This document shows, piece after piece, positions 50,934 through 59,648 of a stretch of DNA of 64,000 nucleotides. The position numbers and the translations under genes were made by a program. Every line of letters starts with the position of its first letter. Within the stretch, counting starts at the first letter, position 1. Origin of the DNA: Oscillospiraceae bacterium (GTDB lineage Bacteria; Bacillota; Clostridia; Oscillospirales; Acutalibacteraceae); NCBI GenBank assembly GCA_902769255.1, contig CACXOM010000012.1, positions 1 to 64,000 on the forward strand. The letters run 5' to 3'. Under the pieces are notes generated by a model. That model searched no databases, was not told where the DNA came from, and was given only the letters and a program-made list of their open reading frames with translations.

Positions 50934-51173
50934 CTATCGCAGGACGTGTATAATTGTTTCGAAGTTCAGTTGTTTCAAAAACATTACCAAGATTATAACC
51001 CGTTTCATTTTTTCTGAAAAAGCGATTGAAGAAAGCCCCTCATCAAAATCGCTTGTGTCAGTAAGCAAACTGCTGTCGGGTGAAATGGTAGTTGCGCTTG
51101 TTGTTACAGCGCTAACACCTACAACCGACAACAAAACTGCAATTGACAAAATAAAAGATAAAAGTTTTTTCAT
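50934..51173 (-). CDS. Signal peptide and N-terminal part of the GH5 gene (frameshifted)
   Basis: The signal peptide (MKKLLSFILSIAVLLSVVGV, then SAVTTSA) starts at 51173. The frame is right up to SEKMK. One A missing in the run at 51003-51005 (T on the plus strand) then breaks it. With that base the sequence reads MKTGYNLGNVFETTELRNNY, the GH5 NLGN motif, and joins the main part. So 51173 to 48482 is one gene. Confidence 0.85.
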   Translation of the reverse strand: MKKLLSFILSIAVLLSVVGVSAVTTSATTISPDSSLLTDTSDFDEGLSSIAFSEKMKRVIILVMFLKQLNFETIIHVLR

Positions 51174-51200
51174 AAAATCACCTCACGTTGTTATATAAAA

Positions 51201-51279
51201 ATCATATAATATTTTTTAATATTTTTCAATTGCATATTTTGTCAAAATATATTGCGTTTTTCGTCAAAATGTGTATAAT
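51201..51279. promoter_or_regulatory. Divergent promoter/operator between GH5 and araC genes
   Basis: Minus strand: TTGAAA (51224-51229), 17-bp spacer, TATGAT (51201-51206) toward GH5. Plus strand: TTGCGT (51252-51257), 16-bp spacer, TATAAT (51274-51279) toward araC. Between them is a 17-bp palindrome ATATTTTG-T-CAAAATAT (51234-51250), with a second GTCAAAAT copy 22 bp further (51263-51270), a layout usual for AraC-type operators. Confidence 0.65.
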
Positions 51280-51303
51280 AGAAATTAGAAAGGCGGTATA
51301 GTT

Positions 51304-52140
51304 ATGAGAGCAAGAGGTTTTTATCAACCTGATTTGGAAATTGAATATCAAAAATATGACCGTCCCCGTTCAAAAAGTTTAAAAAACTGTTATACCGAAA
51401 CTAAAAAAGGTTTTTATCAAATTGTTTTTGCTTTATCGGGCAAATTTCGAGCAAGTTTTAGCGGAAAAAGCGTTGAATTAAATCAAGGCGAATTTGTAAT
51501 AGCAGGTAAAAATGATTATTTAAAATATCACCGTTTAACTTCAACCGCCGAAAGTCTGGTAATTCATATTCATCCCTCTGTTTTTTCTAAAGATGAAACA
51601 AGCGAATTTTCAGAAGCTTTTGACGAACTGCCAGCAAACACCTTTTTAAATTCAAACAGTTTTGACAATAATATTTGCATTGAAACGCTTTTTCTTTTTA
51701 AAGAGGCGCTTTTTAACAGATATTCAAGAGCTTATATGCTAACACGGTTAAAATCAATTTTTTGCGAAATTGATATTTTTTACCGAAAAACCAACAAAAT
51801 TCATATTTATGATAAAGAGAACATTGCCGTTGACTTGATTGAATATGTAAATCAAAATTTTACAGAGCATTTGACTTTAAAAACTTTGAGAGAAAGGTTT
51901 TTTATAAGCGACAGTTCAATAAACCGAATTTTTAAAAATATGAGCGGAATGACCTTTGTAACATATTTAAATAATGTTAGAATTCAAAATATTAAAAGCA
52001 TTGTTTCACAAAACAACATAACAATTTCAAAAGCGGCAGAAATGAGCGGTTTTTCAAATTATTCAACCTTTTACCGAGCTTATAAAAAGCTTTATAATAG
52101 GCCGCCAAATTTTACATCGCCATCTGCCGAAAAAATTTAA
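51304..52140 (+). CDS. AraC-family regulator of the GH5 gene
   Basis: 278 residues. C-terminal double helix-turn-helix: LRERFFISDSSINRIFKNMS and ISKAAEMSGFSNYSTFYRAY. N-terminal cupin-like sensor: YQIVFALSGKFRASFSGKSV, LNQGEFVIAGKNDYLKYHR. AAAGGCGG site. Divergent from the GH5 gene, sharing the operator region. It is a distant paralogue of the regulator at 8.9 kb. Confidence 0.88.
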   Translation: MRARGFYQPDLEIEYQKYDRPRSKSLKNCYTETKKGFYQIVFALSGKFRASFSGKSVELNQGEFVIAGKNDYLKYHRLTSTAESLVIHIHPSVFSKDETSEFSEAFDELPANTFLNSNSFDNNICIETLFLFKEALFNRYSRAYMLTRLKSIFCEIDIFYRKTNKIHIYDKENIAVDLIEYVNQNFTEHLTLKTLRERFFISDSSINRIFKNMSGMTFVTYLNNVRIQNIKSIVSQNNITISKAAEMSGFSNYSTFYRAYKKLYNRPPNFTSPSAEKI

Positions 52141-52154
52141 AAGTTAAAATAAAA

Positions 52155-52179
52155 AACTGCTTCGTTTTGCGAAGCAGTT
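52155..52179 (+). terminator. Terminator after the araC-type gene
   Basis: AACTGCTTCG pairs with CGAAGCAGTT, then AATTTTTTT. It also lies at the end of the convergent ZIP gene. Confidence 0.85.
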
Positions 52180-52189
52180 AATTTTTTTA

Positions 52190-52915
52190 TTAAAACACCA
52201 AACAACTTATCATTACCAGCAAAAAGCCTGCCACACCGCCGATAATTGACGGCAAAATCGGTTTTGTTCTTACAATATGCGGTATCAGTTCCGCAAAAAC
52301 AATGTAAATAATCATACCAAGCGCAATTAAAACAAGCGAGTTTTGCACATTCTGCGTCATCGCCTCGCCAATAAAAGCCATAAGCAAACCGCCTATAAAA
52401 GTAGAAATTGTTACAAGTGCTAAAACAAGCAAGGTTTTTTTGGTTTTAGAATTCTTTTGCAAAGTCGAGCAAATCAACATTCCCATAGGAATATTGTGAA
52501 GCGAAATACCGACAGCGAAAACAATTCCTTGCGAAATATCGCTCGATAAAGTGTAAACACTCATACCCTCAACAATATTGTGCAAAATAACCGCAAGCGC
52601 CGAAATTAAGCCAATATGAGCGGCGTTTTCTTTATCGTGATTTGAATGTGTATCGTGGTGGTCGGGAATAAATAAATCAAGCACTTTTAAAATTAAAACA
52701 CCGACTAAAACGAAAACTACTGTAAAATACCAGTTTTTCTTTGTTGTAAACTCGTAAATGTCGGGCAAAAAATCAAAAATCATTAACGACAACAGCGAGC
52801 CCGCCGCAATTGCAATTGAAAGTTGCTCGATTATATGCGGATTTTTAGAAACTTTTATTACCGCTGCGCCTAAAAAACACGAAAAACCGGCGAGAAATGT
52901 TATAAGTAATGGCAT
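52190..52915 (-). CDS. ZIP-family metal transporter
   Basis: 241 residues with about eight membrane segments. The two metal-binding helices are clear: AVILHNIVEGMSVYTLS and GISLHNIPMGMLICSTL. A His-rich loop (PDHHDTHSNHDKE) precedes them. ZIP proteins import zinc, iron or manganese down their gradient. AAAGGAG site; last gene of a minus-strand set starting at 56.2 kb. Confidence 0.92.
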   Translation of the reverse strand: MPLLITFLAGFSCFLGAAVIKVSKNPHIIEQLSIAIAAGSLLSLMIFDFLPDIYEFTTKKNWYFTVVFVLVGVLILKVLDLFIPDHHDTHSNHDKENAAHIGLISALAVILHNIVEGMSVYTLSSDISQGIVFAVGISLHNIPMGMLICSTLQKNSKTKKTLLVLALVTISTFIGGLLMAFIGEAMTQNVQNSLVLIALGMIIYIVFAELIPHIVRTKPILPSIIGGVAGFLLVMISCLVF

Positions 52916-52925
52916 TGAAACTCCT

Positions 52926-53606
52926 TTATAATTTGTAAATTCCGCTTTTGGTAAGCACTATTTCGTTTGAATCAACTTTAATATATTTTTCAACCGGCTC
53001 GTTAAATTCAAACATTTTTTGAATTGTATATGTATCTAAATCCATTGTTTGCACAACACCGCTGTTTTGCGAGGTTATTACAATTGAATTGTCGATTGCA
53101 AAAAGCCCGTAAGGCTCTTTAATATCGCCGCCGACACCCGAACTTATTTTAAATTCCTGACGCATTGAGTTTGCGTTATAGCGAATAAGCGTGTTTGAAT
53201 CAGGATAAGAACACCAAATTTTATCGCCTGCAACTACCGCATCGGCAGGTGAATAGCCTTTATATTTCAAACTGCCTTTCCATTTAAAACGGCAGTTGTA
53301 ATCATAAACTTTCGCAATTCCGTTTTTGCCTATAATAACCATTCCAAGATTAGGCGGAAAAACGGTTATAATGTTGATATAATCTTCAATTTCCGCTTTT
53401 AAAAAGTCGGTATGATTGGTAAAAACATTGTTAAGGTAAGCACCTTTTGTAATCATATCGGTAATGCCTGTGTCAAAACTGTGTTTGTGAAAGGCAATAA
53501 TTCTTTTGTCAACGCCCTCAATTTCTTCTTTGTGAATTTCTGCAAAAACAAACCCTCTGTTACAAGGGAAAATTGAAACCGCTTCATTTTCAAAAATTTT
53601 TTTCAT
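52926..53606 (-). CDS. Hypothetical propeller-like protein
   Basis: 226 residues, no signal peptide. Repeated beta-strand units (GMVIIGKNGIAKVYDYNCRF, DKIWCSYPDSNTLIRYNANS, NSIVITSQNSGVVQTMDLDT) resemble blades of a small beta-propeller of the NHL/YVTN kind. No family is recognised. It lies between the ZIP gene (10 bp) and the HAD gene (14 bp), so it is in the same transcript. Confidence 0.7.
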   Translation of the reverse strand: MKKIFENEAVSIFPCNRGFVFAEIHKEEIEGVDKRIIAFHKHSFDTGITDMITKGAYLNNVFTNHTDFLKAEIEDYINIITVFPPNLGMVIIGKNGIAKVYDYNCRFKWKGSLKYKGYSPADAVVAGDKIWCSYPDSNTLIRYNANSMRQEFKISSGVGGDIKEPYGLFAIDNSIVITSQNSGVVQTMDLDTYTIQKMFEFNEPVEKYIKVDSNEIVLTKSGIYKL

Positions 53607-53620
53607 TTTCCGACTCCTTA

Positions 53621-54268
53621 TCAGTCTATTAATTTAGCAACATCTTTCGGCGTTTTGGCTATTGCCGAAACACCAAAACGCAACAACTCTTCTTTGCTGC
53701 CGAAACCATATAAAACGCCGATACATTCAATACCTGTTTGATTTGCGCCCAAAGCATCGTTTTCAGTATCGCCGACTAAAACACATTCTTCTAAATTTTT
53801 AACATTTAACTTTTCTATTGCCCTTGTTAAAACCTCTTTTTTCGAGTTGTCGCCACCGTTTTGATTTGAGCCCGAAATAACCGAAAAATAATCGCTCAAT
53901 CCGTAATTTTCAATAATAAGTTTTGCAAAAACTTCGGGTTTTGAGGTAGCAACCGCAAGCGTTTTTCCTCTTTGTTTTAAACTTTCAAGCATTTCTTCAA
54001 CGCCGTTGTAAAGTTTGTGTAAATATGTACCTTTTTCACGGTAATATTTTCTAAAAATCTTTGTCGCAAAAAGCGCTTGCTCTTCACTTAAATTAAGATA
54101 TTTTTCAAACGATTTTTCAAGTGGCGGACCAATAAATTTTCGTTTTTGTAAAACACTAAGCGGTGGAATATTCAACTCTTTTAAAGCGTTGTCAATCGAA
54201 TAAAAAATTCCCTCGCTCGAGTCGACCAAAGTTCCGTCAAAATCAAAGAAAATATACTGTTTTTGCAT
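53621..54268 (-). CDS. HAD-superfamily hydrolase, phosphoglycolate-phosphatase-like
   Basis: 215 residues. HAD motif I FFDFDGTLVDSSEGI, motif II VATSKPE, motif III lysine region KKEVLTRAIEKL and motif IV VLVGDTENDALGANQ. Cap domain of the alpha-helical C1 type. Members remove phosphate from small metabolites such as phosphoglycolate or pyrophosphate. It may be a housekeeping phosphatase. Confidence 0.9.
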   Translation of the reverse strand: MQKQYIFFDFDGTLVDSSEGIFYSIDNALKELNIPPLSVLQKRKFIGPPLEKSFEKYLNLSEEQALFATKIFRKYYREKGTYLHKLYNGVEEMLESLKQRGKTLAVATSKPEVFAKLIIENYGLSDYFSVISGSNQNGGDNSKKEVLTRAIEKLNVKNLEECVLVGDTENDALGANQTGIECIGVLYGFGSKEELLRFGVSAIAKTPKDVAKLID

Positions 54269-54333
54269 TTTGACCCCCGAAAAAAGAAATACAAAGGTAT
54301 TTTACCACAATTTTGCGCGCAATTCAACAAGTT

Positions 54334-54930
54334 TTAAGCAAAATTAAATACTATTCCGACTACCGCCGAAAAGATAATGTAAACAATAGGGTGAATTTTT
54401 TTGAATATTTTTTGCAAAACAAAAATTAAAACCGCTAAAATTATTGTTTTAAAAACAAATAAATCAAAAATATTGCCCGACTTTGAAAAAGCGTCTAAAT
54501 TTATTAAAGTAATTTTCATAACACCGAGTCCGGCATAAGAAATCAGCGCCATTGAAACTGCCCGAAGCCCGTACATTGCGCCTTTTACATATTTGTTGTC
54601 GCTAAATTTTTGAAGCGCTTTTGAAACCAGCATAATCACAATTATAGCAGGGGCGATAAGTCCAACAGTCGCCACAAGTCCGCCTAAAACGCCGGCAAAT
54701 TGGTTATTAAAAATGCCAAAAGCGGTTTTATAACCTGCAAAAGTCGCCATATTAACGCCAATAGGTCCGGGCGTTGACTCTGAAACTGCAATCATATCAG
54801 AAAGTTCGCTTGTCGTAAACCAGCCGAGCCTAAGCGAAATATCTTGCAAAAACGGAATAGTAGCCATTCCACCGCCAACCGAAAAAAGCCCAACTTTAAA
54901 AAATTCATAAAAAAGTCGAAGGTAAATCAT
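54334..54930 (-). CDS. Chromate transporter (CHR) family, short subunit B
   Basis: 198 residues, six or so membrane helices. CHR signature at the start: FKVGLFSVGGGMATIPFLQD and SESTPGPIGVNMATFAGYK. It overlaps the second CHR gene by 4 bp. Short CHR proteins work as pairs of opposite topology; some export chromate, while in most gut bacteria the natural anion is unknown. Confidence 0.9.
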   Translation of the reverse strand: MIYLRLFYEFFKVGLFSVGGGMATIPFLQDISLRLGWFTTSELSDMIAVSESTPGPIGVNMATFAGYKTAFGIFNNQFAGVLGGLVATVGLIAPAIIVIMLVSKALQKFSDNKYVKGAMYGLRAVSMALISYAGLGVMKITLINLDAFSKSGNIFDLFVFKTIILAVLIFVLQKIFKKIHPIVYIIFSAVVGIVFNFA

Positions 54931-55496
54931 TTTTTCTTATCTCCCGACTTTGCTTTTTTAATAATAATTCCGGCAATTGCACCGCCGAGTACTAAAATAA
55001 CGGGGGACAGCGAAAACGGCAAAAACCAAGTTGCTAAACACAAACCAAGCGACACTAAAAACAAGCAAAATGTCGCAAAATCAACAACCGAATTTTTCCA
55101 CATTTTAATAACTGCGTTCACAATCAAAACGCAAACGCAAGCGCTAATACCGCTAAGTGCATCTTTTACATAAGGGTTATCAGCAAAACGGGTTAAAAAA
55201 ATCGCAATTACAAGCAATAAAACAGTCGGTATAAAAACCATACCGAGCGTTGCAATTATTCCGCCGAAAAAACCGCGCAACTTGTTGCCTATAAAGGTAG
55301 AAACATTAACCGCAATAACGCCGGGCGTACATTGCCCGATTGCGTAATAGTCGGTCAGTTCTTTGTCGTCAGTCCAGCCCTTTTTTTCAACCAATTCTTT
55401 TGATAAAATCGGCAACATAGCGTAACCGCCGCCAAATGAAAATGCGCCGATTTTCATAAAAGTTAAAAATAAATCAAGAATTGAAACTTTTTTCAT
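54927..55496 (-). CDS. Chromate transporter (CHR) family, short subunit A
   Basis: 189 residues with FMKIGAFSFGGGYAMLPILS and IGQCTPGVIAVNVSTFIGNK, the paired CHR signature. It ends KSGDKKK and overlaps its partner gene. It starts directly after the TIM-barrel gene with an AAAAC-rich leader; Shine-Dalgarno sequence is weak. Confidence 0.9.
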   Translation of the reverse strand: MKKVSILDLFLTFMKIGAFSFGGGYAMLPILSKELVEKKGWTDDKELTDYYAIGQCTPGVIAVNVSTFIGNKLRGFFGGIIATLGMVFIPTVLLLVIAIFLTRFADNPYVKDALSGISACVCVLIVNAVIKMWKNSVVDFATFCLFLVSLGLCLATWFLPFSLSPVILVLGGAIAGIIIKKAKSGDKKK

Positions 55497-55500
55497 AGTT

Positions 55501-56247
55501 TTATTTTAATCCTTTTAAGAATTTAATGTTTTCTTTTGCGTCTTCAAGCTCACCATCTACGGTGCTGTCATATTCAACAATAAAATGCTCGCAACCCATA
55601 AGTTTGCCGACCCTTACGCATTTTTCAATATCAACAATACCGTTGTTTAAAAGTGAGGTTTTAAACTCTTCGCCCGACTTTTCATATTGTTTTAGGTGAA
55701 GAAAAGTTACTCTGCCGGCATATTTTCTAATATATTCTTCGGGGTCTTTACCGCTCGCCGCAATGTGAGCAAGGTCTAACTCTGTTAATAATAACATTCC
55801 CGAATTTTCTATTAAATAGTCAAAAGCGGTTTGATTGTCAACTTCAGTTTTAAACTCATCTCTGTGATTGTGATAGCCGAAAGAAATCCCGTTCATAATC
55901 AGTTTTTCGCTAATTTTTTCTAAATTTTTAGCATAAACATCAAGATTTTCTTTGGTAAAATCATTTAACCAAGGGCAAATAATCGTGTTGCACTCAATTT
56001 CTTTTAAATAATCAATATAAAAGTCAATATTGTTAAGCAGTTTTTCGTAGCCAACATGCGTTGAAACAGGTGTAAGCCCGTAAAAGTTTAAAAGTTTTTT
56101 AAGCTTGTTTGCATCAATCAACTCAAAATGCCTATCGCAAAACTCAACGCCGTCATAGCCCATTTCGGCTAACGCTTTTAAGGTTTCTTTAATATTTTTT
56201 TCAAAAGAATTTTTTACAGAATAAATTTGAATATTGTATTTTGTCAT
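55501..56247 (-). CDS. Sugar phosphate isomerase/epimerase-type TIM barrel protein
   Basis: 248 residues. Motifs of the xylose-isomerase-like barrel: LAEMGYDGVEFCDR, ISFGYHNHRDEFKTE, LLTELDLAHIAASG and RVTFLHLKQYEK. Start set at ATG 56247 (MTKYNIQIYSVKN); the longer frame to 56277 has no proper site. It is more distant from the copy at 3.7 kb. Substrate unknown. Confidence 0.88.
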   Translation of the reverse strand: MTKYNIQIYSVKNSFEKNIKETLKALAEMGYDGVEFCDRHFELIDANKLKKLLNFYGLTPVSTHVGYEKLLNNIDFYIDYLKEIECNTIICPWLNDFTKENLDVYAKNLEKISEKLIMNGISFGYHNHRDEFKTEVDNQTAFDYLIENSGMLLLTELDLAHIAASGKDPEEYIRKYAGRVTFLHLKQYEKSGEEFKTSLLNNGIVDIEKCVRVGKLMGCEHFIVEYDSTVDGELEDAKENIKFLKGLK

Positions 56248-56283
56248 AGTGTGAAAATCGCCTTTCGTTTTTCTCAAAAACTA

Positions 56284-56312
56284 TTTACAAAAATCTTTAA
56301 ATAGTGTATAAT
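56284..56312 (+). promoter_or_regulatory. Promoter of the esterase/pcrA unit
   Basis: TTTACA, 17-bp spacer, TATAAT, 41 bp before the ATG at 56354. Confidence 0.8.
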
Positions 56313-56353
56313 CAATATACAATAAATTCCGTTTAAAGTAAAGAGGTTTTTTA

Positions 56354-57094
56354 ATGAAAATTTATCAAAATTCAAATAATGAGGCGTATATAACGCCTTA
56401 TTTGCTCGAGGGTGAAAATAATCCGTGCATAATCGTCTGCCCAGGTGGCGCATATGAAGGGTTGGCGGAACACGAATATTATAACGAACTTTTTAATAAA
56501 ATGGGACTTTCTGTTTTTGTTTTGCATTACAGCGTAAAACCACATTCTTATCCAAGCCAGTTTAATGATGTAAAAAGAGCGGTAAGATTTGTAAGGTATA
56601 ATGCTAAGGAATTTAGAATTAATCCTAATAAAATTCTAATCGCAGGCTCTTCGGCAGGCGGTCATTTGGCGTCTTGCGCTTGGTGCTTTTGCGATGAGGG
56701 CAAAAGTGACGGCGATGAGGTTGATAAAACTTCGTCAAAAGTTGCAGGCGCAATTCTTTGCTACCCTGTAATCTCGCTTTTAGAGCATACTCACCAAGGC
56801 ACAAGTGATAATTTTTCGGGCGGAAATGATGAAATAAGAGAAAAATTTTCTATTCAAAAACACATTAAAAAAGGGCTTTCGCCCGTTTTTGTCTGGCATA
56901 CGCTTACTGACCAAGCGGTCGATGTTGAAAACGTGCTTATGTTAGCCGAAAGTTGCCATAAAAACGGCGTTTCGGCTGAACTTCACATTTTCCCGTTCGG
57001 CCATCACGGCTTGGGCGAGGCAAAGGATTTTCCCCTTGTTAGCCAATGGACAACCCTTTGCAAAAATTGGCTTAAAGAGAATAAATTTATATAA
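56354..57094 (+). CDS. Alpha/beta hydrolase, acetyl-esterase-like
   Basis: 246 residues. Oxyanion motif CIIVCPGGAYEGLAEHE, nucleophile elbow ILIAGSSAGGHLASCAW (Ser), acid in HTLTDQAVDVEN (Asp) and His in FPFGHHGLGEAKD. This is the pattern of carbohydrate acetyl esterases such as the Axe/BD-FAE type. No signal peptide, so it acts on imported oligosaccharides. The pcrA gene follows after 14 bp. Confidence 0.88.
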   Translation: MKIYQNSNNEAYITPYLLEGENNPCIIVCPGGAYEGLAEHEYYNELFNKMGLSVFVLHYSVKPHSYPSQFNDVKRAVRFVRYNAKEFRINPNKILIAGSSAGGHLASCAWCFCDEGKSDGDEVDKTSSKVAGAILCYPVISLLEHTHQGTSDNFSGGNDEIREKFSIQKHIKKGLSPVFVWHTLTDQAVDVENVLMLAESCHKNGVSAELHIFPFGHHGLGEAKDFPLVSQWTTLCKNWLKENKFI

Positions 57095-57108
57095 ACTAAG
57101 GAAGCAAA

Positions 57109-59469
57109 ATGGATTTAAACAAGTTAAAAAATGATTTAATTAAAAAAGAATTTTCGAGAATGAACGAAAGTCAGTTTGAGGCGGTTACAACCGTTTTAGG
57201 ACCTGTTTTGGTGTTAGCCGGCGCAGGTAGCGGAAAAACCACAGTTTTGGTAAACCGACTCGCTTATTTAATAAAATACGGCAACGCTTATAAAACTGAT
57301 TTTGAGCCGGATTTAACCGAAAGCGAAATAGCGCAAATTAATGATTATTTAAACGGCAAAACTGAAACAGCACCTGAAATTTTTGCACTTAAAAGAAATG
57401 CGCCGAACGCTTGGAACATTCTTGCAATTACATTTACCAACAAGGCGGCAAACGAGCTTAAAGAACGCCTTGAATCGAGAATTGAAAACGGCGGAAACGA
57501 AATTAACGCAGGCACTTTTCACTCAATTTGCGGTAAAATTTTACGAAGATATGCTACTCGCCTCGGTTACACCTCAAACTACACAATTTACGATACAAAC
57601 GACCAAAACAAAGTTATAAAAGATTGTCAGAAAAAGTTAAATATTTCCGATAAAATTTTATCTTATAAAATTATTCGAAACGAAATAAGTCACGCTAAAG
57701 ACTCGCTTATAACCCCCGAAGAATACAACGCCGAAACAGGCTCTGATTTTAGAAAAAAACAAATAGGCGAGGTTTATTCGCTTTATCAAAAAACGCTAAA
57801 ATCAAGCGATGCTATGGACTTTGACGATATGATTGCCAATTGCGTTTATCTTTTTGAGCAAAATGAAGATGCGCTCGAATATTACCGTGAGCGTTTTCGT
57901 TATATCGTTGTCGATGAGTATCAAGATACTAACTATGCGCAATATAAATTTGTAAGGCTGTTAAGCGAAAAGCACAAAAACATTTGCGTTGTAGGCGATG
58001 ACGACCAGTCGATTTATAAATTTAGAGGGGCTACAATCGAAAACATTTTGAATTTTGAAGAGCAATATTCCAACGCTCTTACAATTCGTCTTGAACAAAA
58101 CTACCGTTCTACCGAAAATATTTTGAACGCCGCAAACTCGGTTATCAAAAACAACAAAGGCAGAAAAGGCAAAAATCTTTGGTCAAAAAACGGCGAGGGC
58201 GACAAAATTATCGCTCATACTTCGCTTAATGAAAACGATGAAGCAAAATACATTGCCGACAGAATTTTAGAAAATGTTGCAGGCGGAATGAAATTTTCCG
58301 ACCACGCAATTTTATATCGAATGAACGCTCAGTCAAGCACGCTTGAAAGCGTTTTGGCTCGTTCGGGTATCGCTTATGCGGTTTACGGCGGACTGAAATT
58401 CTATGACAGAAAAGAAGTTAAAGATGTTTTGGCTTATTTGCAGTTTGTGGCAAATCCTAATGACGATTTAAGATTGCAACGCATTATCAACGAGCCAAAA
58501 CGAGGCATTGGCGACACCACAGTAAACAACGCTTTGCAAATTGCGCAAACGCTCGGCGTTTCGCTTTACGAGGTGTTTAAAGAGGCGGAAAATTATCAAA
58601 AATTATCTCGTGCCGCTGCAAAAATCAAACAGTTTTGCGAGTTAATGGACCCAATAATCGAATCGGTTGAAGAAAAAACTCCTTCGCAAATTTTTGAAGA
58701 AATTGTCGAAAAAACAGGCTATGTTCAAGCGTTAAAAGCCGAGGGCGAGGCCGAAGCAGACAGGGTTGAAAATGTAAACGAATTGCTTAGCGCAATTAAC
58801 CATTATGAAGAAGATTCCACCGACCCGAATTTAAATGAATATTTGCAAGAAGTCGCTTTAATAACCGACCTTGACTCAATGGACTCTTCGGCTGACAGAG
58901 TAATATTAATGACGCTCCACTCTGCAAAAGGTCTTGAATTTCCTGTTGTGTTTTTAGCGGGAATGGAAGAGGGAATTTTCCCTGGCGCAAGGCTTATGTT
59001 CGCCTCTGATGATGAGTTGGAAGAGGAGCGACGCCTTTGCTATGTCGGCATTACAAGGGCAAAGAAAAAGCTGTTTATAACCAACGCAAAACGCCGAATG
59101 TTGTTCGGCAACACCACCGCAAACAAGCCTTCACGCTTTGTTGGCGAAATCGATTTAAACTGCGTTGAATTTGAAAAAGAGAAAGATAAGTTTTTGCAAA
59201 ACGATTATTCTTTCGGCGCATCTTCAGGCGTTTCTTATTATAAAAAACCGCAACAAAAAGCAAACTCAAACCTTTTTGGCAGACAGCCTGTCAAAAAAAC
59301 GCCGTCGGTTAATTATTCGGTCGGCGAGAGGGTGAAGCACAAAGTTTTTGGCGAGGGAATGATTATTAAAAGCACCAAAATGGGTAACGACACAATGCTT
59401 GAAATTGCGTTTGAAAATGTCGGCACCAAAAAAGTTATGGCAAACTTCGCCAAAATCGAAAAGATATAG
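57109..59469 (+). CDS. pcrA: ATP-dependent DNA helicase PcrA/UvrD
   Basis: 786 residues. SF1A motifs in order: VLAGAGSGKTTVLVNR, ITFTNKAANELKERL, YIVVDEYQDTNYAQYKFV, CVVGDDDQSIYKFRGA, LEQNYRSTENILNAA, LMTLHSAKGLEFPVVFLAG and RRLCYVGITRAKKKLF. The C-terminal Tudor-like domain is VGERVKHKVFGEGMII. An insert after motif I (about 65-95) is a normal clostridial variant. It removes proteins and unwinds DNA in repair and replication restart. Confidence 0.95.
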   Translation: MDLNKLKNDLIKKEFSRMNESQFEAVTTVLGPVLVLAGAGSGKTTVLVNRLAYLIKYGNAYKTDFEPDLTESEIAQINDYLNGKTETAPEIFALKRNAPNAWNILAITFTNKAANELKERLESRIENGGNEINAGTFHSICGKILRRYATRLGYTSNYTIYDTNDQNKVIKDCQKKLNISDKILSYKIIRNEISHAKDSLITPEEYNAETGSDFRKKQIGEVYSLYQKTLKSSDAMDFDDMIANCVYLFEQNEDALEYYRERFRYIVVDEYQDTNYAQYKFVRLLSEKHKNICVVGDDDQSIYKFRGATIENILNFEEQYSNALTIRLEQNYRSTENILNAANSVIKNNKGRKGKNLWSKNGEGDKIIAHTSLNENDEAKYIADRILENVAGGMKFSDHAILYRMNAQSSTLESVLARSGIAYAVYGGLKFYDRKEVKDVLAYLQFVANPNDDLRLQRIINEPKRGIGDTTVNNALQIAQTLGVSLYEVFKEAENYQKLSRAAAKIKQFCELMDPIIESVEEKTPSQIFEEIVEKTGYVQALKAEGEAEADRVENVNELLSAINHYEEDSTDPNLNEYLQEVALITDLDSMDSSADRVILMTLHSAKGLEFPVVFLAGMEEGIFPGARLMFASDDELEEERRLCYVGITRAKKKLFITNAKRRMLFGNTTANKPSRFVGEIDLNCVEFEKEKDKFLQNDYSFGASSGVSYYKKPQQKANSNLFGRQPVKKTPSVNYSVGERVKHKVFGEGMIIKSTKMGNDTMLEIAFENVGTKKVMANFAKIEKI

Positions 59470-59487
59470 TTTTTTGCAAAAAAACGC

Positions 59488-59572
59488 TTGACAAATTAGA
59501 TTTATTCGTTATAATATAGTTAGCCAAAACTAACTATATTTTTTACTTGTTAGTTAGCATATGCTAACTAAC
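59488..59572 (+). promoter_or_regulatory. Promoter and two palindromic operators of the ABC exporter operon
   Basis: TTGACA (59488-59493), 16-bp spacer, TATAAT (59510-59515). AATATAGTTAG (59513-59523) pairs with CTAACTATATT (59530-59540), covering the start site. A second, perfect 24-bp palindrome (59549-59572) has half site GTTAGTTAGCAT. The TTAGTTAG/CTAACTAA half sites resemble DtxR/IdeR-type boxes, which suggests metal-dependent repression. Confidence 0.8.
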
Positions 59573-59648
59573 TTGAGGTTTAATCTGCAAAACGATTTTT
59601 CGTATTGCTTTTAATTTTGATTTATTTTTGTTTTATGAGGTGAAAAAA

